From NCBI GenBank assembly GCA_009746045.1, contig RPFO01000448.1, forward strand, positions 1,596,547 through 1,660,546: a stretch of DNA of 64,000 nucleotides, in the 5' to 3' direction. The notes under the pieces were generated by a model, which did not search any database, had not been told where the DNA came from, and saw only the letters and a list, made by a program, of their open reading frames with translations. The stretch's first letter is position 1, and each line of letters opens with the position of its first letter. Position numbers and translations under genes: made by a program. Below are positions 57,601 through 64,000 of this stretch, one piece after another. This DNA is from Mesostigma viride. Lineage: Eukaryota; Streptophyta; Mesostigmatophyceae; Mesostigmatales; Mesostigmataceae.

Positions 57601-60600
57601 GCGCAGCTACGGGCAATTCCTGGACGAGGCCAAGGTACATTGGCACTTGCGCTAGCTGTCAACCGACTTTTTTCTCACTTGCTGCGTCATTTCAATTTCT
57701 GTCAACAAGAGGTGGGCAGTTGGAGGCCAGTTGGAGGCCTTTTGATCCTGGACGGGGACGAGCTGGGCACGAAAATTGGTAGCTATCCATCCGCTCCTTC
57801 GTCCCTTGTTGTCAAGATTTCTTGTCACCAAGAGGTGGGCAGCTTCAGTCTGTCTATTCCTGGAGGAGGCCGAGGTGTGCATGGATGGCAGTGAGAAACA
57901 AGTATCCCTATCGGCCGTCGTTTCTTCCTTTGTTGTCAATCATGAGTTAATCATCACCATGGAGTGGGAAGCTGCAGTCTGGGTATTGCTGGGTGTAGCA
58001 AAGGGTGGGCACCCAGCCAGTGAGTTGGGGCCCCCGACCACACTTCGTCTCCTTAGCCCTTACGTCTACGCACCCAACATTCCGCACATTGAAGGCCAGC
58101 ACCCATGGTGGTCTGCATCTTTCGTCTATTCTTCCTAATGTCGCTCCTTGTCTCTTAGCACAGGCCTCAGAAACCCACTCCCACTCCTAACCTTGGTCCA
58201 GCAATCCTAGCCCGTCCTGTGATGCCCCCATGAAAAAGGAATGGGTAGCACGTCCACCTGGCTTCCCTGCCGGCAGCTGCCTTGCGATGTTGCCCACTGG
58301 TTTCAGCCACAGGTGGCTTGCGGATGCCTGATGCTAGCTTGTGATGCTTAGTCAGTGCCTAGTGGGTACTTTTGCTTATAGTTCGTGTTCCTCTTGAACC
58401 TGGAGACAAACCTGCTTCTATGACCGGGTTTCTCATTTTCTCCTACCTACTTTGGAAGGCAGCGGGAGGGTCTCTGGCTACATACAATCCATGCTCTCCT
58501 CTGCTCCATCACCCATGGCATCCCCCCTTTCCTGCTTCATTCCGTCTTTTGTTCGGTTCATACTTGCTGCATCTCCGTCCCTCCTCCCATCTCTCTTCCC
58601 CCTTCCCGTCCCCCCCCACGTCTGGCCCAGCCCACATGGCTTGACCCCACAACCCACATAGTACACACCTATATACTAGCCCCCGGCAATCTTCTTGATC
58701 CTGTATCTAACATGTGGCATGGCATTGTGGCACTTCTTGTTCGCCCCAACTTGTTGCCCAGAACGACCCCTATCCGTTCTCACCCACATCTACCATACTG
58801 CCTTTCTGTGCCACCCTCTATTCGTATAATTTCTGCCACTATCTGCTGCCGTGGTGCCCAGAACGACCCCGTGCGCGCGACAAGGTACCTCACGCAGGCT
58901 GACCACATCGACGAGGCGGCTGAGGAGACCCAGGCAGGGGAGGTGGGCGCTGCGGGCAAGGTGGACGACGACGTGGACGGTGTCGTCGTGATCAGCCAGG
59001 TGGGCATCATCCAGATGGTCAACAAGACCGCCACGCGCATGTTCGGCTACAAGAAGGAGGAGATGATGGGCAAGAACGTGCGCATGCTCATGGGGCCGCC
59101 CTACATGCTGGAGCACGACGGCTACCTGCACCGCTACAACACGACAGGCGTGGCACGCGTCGTGGGGGGGTACCGCGACGTGGAGGCCAAGCACAAGCAG
59201 GGGTAGGTGGCCCCTTCCCCCCCACACCACCACACAGACACAAAAGTAGTGGTAGGGCGTGCAAGCACAAGCAGGGTTAGGTGGCATGCGTGTGTTCCAA
59301 GTTACTTTTCTGGGAGCAGCAAGCATGTACGCTGCAGAAACGTGCGCCTTTTTTCTTCCCCTCAAACCCGGCATGGCGTTTTTGCCTCTGGACCCCCTGG
59401 CCCCTTGTCTTGCTATAATTCGCCCATGTTTTGTCGCGTATACGATACCTACAGCTATTATGGCACTCGATGTATAGCCCCTTGACATACATTCGCAGCC
59501 TGCGCATACGTCCCATGCAAACACGCTGAAGATGCCCCCTGTGTGTGTGGCCCGCAATTGTTTAAGGCCGGCATTTCCCTGCCCTCCTCCCCCCTCAATT
59601 TACCCAACCCCTGTGTGCGCCCCTCCCTGCATGACACATGCCTGCCCTTAATTCTGCCAACCGCAGGCACCAGTTCCCAATCCGCCTCTACGTGAACAAG
59701 GTCGAGTCCAACGGGGTGGTCACGTTCATGGGCATCATCCGCCCGCGTGAGGATGACACGGCGTCCATGGTGCTGTCGGAGGCGGGCCTCATCACGCTGG
59801 TCAACAAGCCGTTCCAGGAGCTGTACGGGTTCAACTCGACCGAGATCGTGGGCAAGCCCCTCTCGCTGGTCCTCCCCGAGAAGAACTTTGGCGGCCGCAC
59901 CCCCGGCGACTACCTCAAGGCTGTGGTGAGTTGCCGTGGGGCTGGGACGGGGTGAAGTGGTGGTGTTGGGGGGGAATTGAGTGGTGTTGAGGGGGGCAGG
60001 GCCTGCAATGTGTTGGTGGGTTTCAGGCTGGGGTCCATCATCGTACTAAGACCTATGTCACGTTCAGTATGGAAAACACGCTTGATTATAATCAGGGATC
60101 AATGTATAGCAAATGATTTCTAAATTATCTCTGAATGAATGTTTTTTCCTACGTGTTAGGCTTTTTGGTGAACTTATCATGATCGTCTTATGACAATAGT
60201 AGCTGTTTAGGGTTAGTAGTACATGATGACTAACCGCAAGATTAGCTATCACGCAAGGTCAAGGCAACACCATCGGTACGCTGTGAGCCTGCGAGCCTGG
60301 GACATTGTGTATTGGAACGTAAGTGCCTTTGCTCTTGCAGTTCAAGAGCATGTATCGTCCTGACACCCTGGTCTTATGTAAACGTTGGCTGAATGAGCTA
60401 GAAGATGCATTTTTCGCTAAACCTCGTGCACCCTCAGACTGATGGAAGTGTAGTTTATTTCACTGACGTCTAGTGTGCTGCATACACACCGTCATGGACC
60501 TGCCACGCGTCACTACATCACGCAATTATGACATCCTAAGAACACTCTGATTCCACCGCCACCGCCACCACCGCTACTGCTGCCGCCATTACCGGCGCCA

Positions 60601-63600
60601 ATAGCATCACTGCCACCAACGGCATCATTAACACTTCACCCACACCGACATTCTCCCCCCCCACCACACCACGCCACCACCACCAGTCGGAGCCTGCGCC
60701 AGGTGGCGAGATTGCGACGTATCGCCTGGACGGCACCCACAAGAACCGCATGAACTTCCCCATCAGCATCCAGTTCCAGCAAATCGTGGCGGGGAACAGC
60801 ATCGCCTACAAGGCCACCATGACCGGCCTGAACAACCAGCTGGGCATCATCACCATCGACAGCAAGGGGAAGCTGCTCACCGCCAACAAGGTGGGGGCTC
60901 TCCTCAAAGTCTGTGAACTGCCTAGCAGAAACATCACTGCACAGTATACAAGTCTCCTAGAGTGCTCCGCCTGCCTGCTGGTGATTCGTCTTGAGTAGCA
61001 TTTGTTCCAATCCTCCAAGGGCACATCTTGGGTATGGTTTTTTGTTAGGCGTGCAAGAGCTTTGTATGCTGTTGGTGGGAAAACAGGAGGGGCAGTATAA
61101 GAGGAAGGGGGGGTGAAGGGCTTAATATGGTAGTAATTTGGGAAGAGAGCCAGGAGAGAGAGGATGGGGGGAAGGAGGGAGGCAGGAAAGGAGGGGGGGG
61201 ATAGGGTAGAGGGGACCCAGGCTGGCCCACCTTACCTGCACAGGGCGTATGCCACAGCCCACGACATGGCCCTTACTTTTATCAAGACCGTTTCTTGCCT
61301 CGTTGCGTGGTATCCTGCCACCTGGCGCAGTTTGTGTGCGAGCTGTTCGGCTACAAGGAGGTCCAGATGCTCAAGAAGAACATCTCGCAGCTGATGCCGC
61401 CACCCTACAGCCGCTTCCACGACCAGTACTTGACGCGGTACGCCAACAAGGGCCCTGGGGGGCGCGTCGTGGGCATCCCAGGGGGGCGCGCCGTGGTGGG
61501 CCTGCATGCGGATGGCAGCACGTTCAGCATGAACTTGGAGGCAAGTTCAAGGGCTTATTTATGAGGATCAGTGGCGTGCAAAGACATGTAGGCCGGGGCG
61601 GGAGGGTTCCGGAGGGAGAGGGTGTGGGGAAAAGGGGTAGGAAAAGAGGGGTGGGGAATGATGTTAATGAGGGATGGGCTGGGCACGGCACGGTAGGGCG
61701 AGGGGGCAGTATGGTGTGAGGACCAAGTGCTTGCTGATGTTTCCTTTGGTGCATCAACTGAGACAAGCCTTCTTCTACCAACGTCGCTGCAGTGGTGAGA
61801 TCACTACCATCACCACAGACTACTACTACCATTTATCACCATCCACATTGTTGGTGTGCAAGGTAACAACCGCTCTTGCCTGTTTATCAGAAAGGGTCCC
61901 CTCACCATGTGACAAGCTTTGTTTCGCTGAACCCTGACGTCAGACACCCGCTCTCCACCTCCACTCCCCGGACCACATGCAGGTGCAAGAGGTGCGCGAC
62001 GACAAGGGCAACCGCACGTTCAGCGGGCGCATCACGCTGCTGACCGAGGACACCCTGGACAACCGCAACTTGTCCCTGACGCTCGATGCGGGTGGTGAGT
62101 ACATCGAAGCCGCGGGGGTCAACGCGGAGCAGCACATTGGCATCGCCCCTGATGACCTCGCTGGGAAACCCGTCACCGACCTCATCAACCTGAGCCAGCT
62201 CGAGGGCGCGCGGACGATGGCTGAGCTGCTATTCTCCGCGGAGCGCAAAGGCCTGCACCCGAGCTGGCGCCTACCCCTCGTCAAGCAGCCAGGCGCCTCC
62301 ACCAAGGGCGGCGTGGCGGTGGTCCAACTGAAGCGGGGGTTGGTCGAGGAGGAGGACGTGATTCTGGCAAACGTGTGGTCTATACGCGCGATGGAGGGGC
62401 TGATCGGGATCGCTGAAGATGGCACCATCGTGTTGGTCAACGAGGCCGTGGAGCTCTTCTTCGGATACTCGTACGTATTTCTACCTCGTTTCCTTCTTCT
62501 GGTAGGGTATATTATTTTATGTGCCTCGTAGTCTCAGACATGTTTCATTGTTTGCTTTCATCTTGTCCTATGGCACATCTTGTCGTATGGCACATCTGGT
62601 CTTCTGCCTTTGTCTAATTGTCTTATTGTGGTTGTACGTGTGTCGAGGGCAAGCACTGGTTGAATGCCTGGAGCGTGTAGTTTGGGAAAGGAGGAATTTT
62701 TTAAACAAGCTCTGGGCAGTGGGCATACTAGTAAGCGGTGTTGCGGTCACGCAGGTCCTGCGGAAAAACTCCGACATTGAAGGGAAGAATGCCGTTGAAC
62801 ATTTACAAGTAAAGACGGGAGAATCTGGCTACAAAGGCCGAGCAGAAAGCCCTTTCCCTTTCCTGCGCTCCTTGCCCTGTGTGGAATGGTCATGAGTACG
62901 ATGGGTTTATTGTCAAAGCGGCTATAAGCGGAGGAACTAGCTTCAGTTGCATTGTGTCGGCTCATGATGTGTCCCAATGCTGCAGGACGACATCGGCACA
63001 GCCCTCTCATATGCCCGCACACCCTACCTCCACCCAGGGGCATGCCCATTGATATATCTGCGCGGCATGCGCACCCTGCCCCGATCTCCCAAGCTCCCTG
63101 CAAAAGGTTTTTGTTTTTCTAATTGCCATGTCTCGCATATATGCACTTGATGATGATTGGCCGTGGCAGTTGACATAAACTACAATATAGAGACAAGGAA
63201 AATGGGTTAGGCTTGGCGTGATTCCATAGAGTGCTGGTCATTATATATGTAGGCAAGGTTGCTAGGATGAACGAAATGGCAAGGTGACAATGTGTGCAAA
63301 AGGGATAGAATGACTAAATGAGAATTTGTGACAGTATTTTAGGGCAGCCTGTGGCAGCATCTTGAATGTCTGACCAATAATAAACGTCCCCAGAACTTGT
63401 GTGTCATATGACGTCTCTTAAGAATCAGTGCAAGCCCTCATATTGGGTCCCCTTGATCCTCATATGTGTAATTGCACCCTGCCCCTGCAGCTTGGCTTCT
63501 CTTGGCTTCTCTGCCCTACGCTAACGCTTGTTTGGTGGAATATTTTCTGCCCTTGCTGTGATCCATTTGTTGCCATTTTTCTTATTTGTTTCCTGGGTTC

Positions 63601-64000
63601 GCAGCCAAGACATGCTGCTGGGGGAGAACATCTCCAAGCTGATGCCGCCCAAGTACGGCCACCACCACAACAAGTACCTGGCGGCGTACAAGTCCACCGG
63701 TGTGTCGAAGCTGTTGGGCACGCGCCGTGCGGTCGAGTGCCTCCACCGCGACGGCATCATCTTCACTGCCGAGATGGAGGTGGTGGAGGTCAGCAAGGGG
63801 CCGGCCGAGGGCCGCGGCGGGCTGAACGGCGCCGCCTTCGTCGCGCGCTGCGTGTGCGTGCTCAACACCGACCGCAAGATGGGCCCCCAGGACGAGGCCA
63901 CCGAGGAGGAGGTCACCTTCAAGGACGATGAGTCGGAATCCGGGGTCACGCCCTTGCCTGACGAGGCATCGGCGGCGGTGCCTGTCAATGCAAGGCCTGT
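45664..64000 (+). CDS. Gene 2: tiny-macrocysts-like multi-PAS membrane protein, 3' partial
   Basis: Tandem paralog of gene 1. Exons: 45664-45777, 45962-46057, 47528-47614, 49735-49806, 50748-50875, 51863-51968, 52787-53205, 54156-54317, 54817-55060, 55749-55867, 56732-56807, 57512-57634, 58862-59202, 59667-59925, 60687-60890, 61331-61540, 61983-62470, 63605 to beyond 64000. All phases agree; 1,214 residues are visible and the full protein should be near 2,100. The start MGGSVASSTDEGG at 45664 gives the short Ser/Gly-rich N terminus usual for this family. Introns are GT-AG except 61541-61982 (GC-AG). Exon 49735-49806 is the least certain. The last five complete exons match gene 1 in length and nearly in sequence. 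Confidence 0.85.
46108..46209 (-). repeat. Right arm of the 100-bp inverted repeat, inside gene 2 intron 2
   Basis: Reverse complement of 16026-16123. It starts about 50 bp after gene 2 exon 2. The two arms enclose the 30 kb transposon-rich interval. Confidence 0.85.
46210..47527 (+). other. Gene 2 intron 2 remainder
   Basis: No gene. A fragment of the E1-type LINE tail (attacggaggtgagat) occurs near 46503-46520, after an AT-rich cgatatatgatg. Confidence 0.5.
47615..49734 (+). other. Gene 2 intron 3
   Basis: 2.1 kb without a supported exon. It contains an AT-rich block (48600-48860), two units of a 45-50 bp tandem repeat (about 48885-48978, caatctc.acaacagcat), and CT/CACT simple sequence (49005-49080). 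Confidence 0.5.
49897..50526. repeat. CCCACCCG / CCCG minisatellite
   Basis: About 630 bp built from CCCA and CCCG tetranucleotides in irregular order, in gene 2 intron 4, followed by a short (CAAT)n run at 50545-50570. Frames of up to 361 codons on both strands are artefacts of the tetranucleotide repeat. Confidence 0.95.
53206..54155 (+). other. Gene 2 intron 7
   Basis: Between the donor ctg|gtacat and the acceptor ccccag. Besides the hexanucleotide repeat it holds pyrimidine-rich sequence (53700-53990) and no supported exon. Confidence 0.65.
53352..53562. repeat. (GTGGGC)n hexanucleotide repeat
   Basis: About 34 units, nearly perfect, 150 bp downstream of gene 2 exon 52787-53205. The units read Gly-Val, Gly-Arg or Pro-Arg in the different frames and are intronic. 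Confidence 0.95.
55491..55708. repeat. (CCCTG)n pentanucleotide repeat
   Basis: About 43 units in the intron before gene 2 exon 55749-55867, ending 40 bp upstream of its acceptor. The encoded PALPC or AGQGR frames are not genes. A poly-G run (55881-55902) lies just past the exon. Confidence 0.97.
56648..56731 (+). other. Duplicated acceptor and exon start (pseudo-exon) in gene 2
   Basis: ccgcag then gaaagcgctcaaggccattc (56645-56670) repeats the junction and first 20 bases of the real exon at 56732 (cacag, aaaagcgctcaaggcgatcc). Splicing at the upstream copy keeps frame for about 17 codons and meets TAA at about 56699-56701. Confidence 0.6.
58862..64000 (+). other. Gene 2 PAS module, truncated by the window edge
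   Basis: Same five PAS units as gene 1. Differences are few, for example QADHI for EADRL near the start, Asp for Glu at the end of exon 59667-59925, Ser for Asn near 61527, and a changed stretch after 63950 at the start of the acidic linker. The exon at 63605 is cut by the window edge. Confidence 0.8.
60540..60686 (+). repeat. CCACCG/CCAC-rich tract before a gene 2 exon
   Basis: Degenerate trinucleotide tract rich in ccaccg and ccacca running up to the acceptor at 60684-60686. Gene 1 has a similar accac-rich tract at 2775-2850, so it is an inherited feature of this intron. Confidence 0.6.

Larger units (their letters stand above)
54817..57634 (+). other. Gene 2 cytosolic linker exons
   Basis: Four exons encode about 187 residues of helical linker between the membrane domain and PAS1: RIVRDNMVRKVRAMVPHDV, then LYVYDLEKKGADAGNEESAM, then KKALKAIRFLWKRLMSENVT, then RAYRALLERYPKSSKLLRSY. 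The last pattern (tetratricopeptide-like, with YGQFLDEAKNDP) is characteristic of the region just before the first PAS unit in this family. It joins directly to the exon at 58862. Confidence 0.75.

Noticed and set aside
651-64000. Transmembrane channel-like (TMC) ion channel identity
   Set aside because: The similarity is to tiny-macrocysts PAS proteins; no TMC channel signature is visible.

Overview
The window is nuclear DNA from a eukaryote, most likely a unicellular green alga (chlorophyte or prasinophyte). The reasons are many GT-AG and some GC-AG introns, GC-rich exons in AT-richer introns, tiny-macrocysts-like (TmcB-type) multi-PAS membrane proteins, and a mixed load of LINEs, an LTR retrotransposon and cut-and-paste elements. 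The lineage is an inference; no rRNA or organellar marker is present.

Two head-to-tail paralogous genes on the + strand frame the window. Gene 1 (first visible exon at 651, stop at 15720-15722) shows only its C-terminal 1,514 residues in ten exons: five PAS domains, an acidic linker and a four-helix membrane part. Gene 2 (start at 45664, running off the right edge) shows the N-terminal part that gene 1 lacks here: twelve exons encode about 582 residues with a multi-helix membrane domain and a cytosolic linker, then the same PAS exons follow. All junctions used here keep one open frame. Exon lengths in the shared part are identical (341, 259, 204, 210 and 488 nt). The exons are about 98% identical, while most of the introns cannot be aligned. 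A complete protein would be about 2,100 residues, probably a membrane-anchored sensor.

The 30 kb between the genes (15.7-45.7 kb) is a layered transposon graveyard whose insertion order can be read. It holds three copies of the C-terminal part of a LINE with a restriction-like endonuclease (one 16.3-18.1 kb, two in inverted orientation at 18.2-19.4 and 21.2-22.3 kb); two 1.7 kb TTAA-flanked piggyBac-like elements (19460-21156, 29756-31463); a candidate hAT-like element (22464-24380); a palindrome-rich MITE (24623-25185); a decayed apurinic-endonuclease LINE ORF2 (26.0-28.5 kb); and a LINE ORF1 split first by a piggyBac-like element and then by an 8.0 kb LTR retrotransposon (31592-39620, CCTAC target duplication). 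The LTR element has Copia-like RT and RNase H, but its retropepsin lies between integrase and RT. A 2.16 kb uninterrupted CATC microsatellite (about 540 units) follows at 40.4-42.6 kb, then SINE-like insertions with clear target duplications and one unrecognised 167-codon frame (43457-43960).

The gene introns carry further simple repeats (ACCC, CCCG/CCCA, GTGGGC, CCCTG). In several places, copies of a splice junction with its flanking exon bases have been duplicated into the neighbouring intron.
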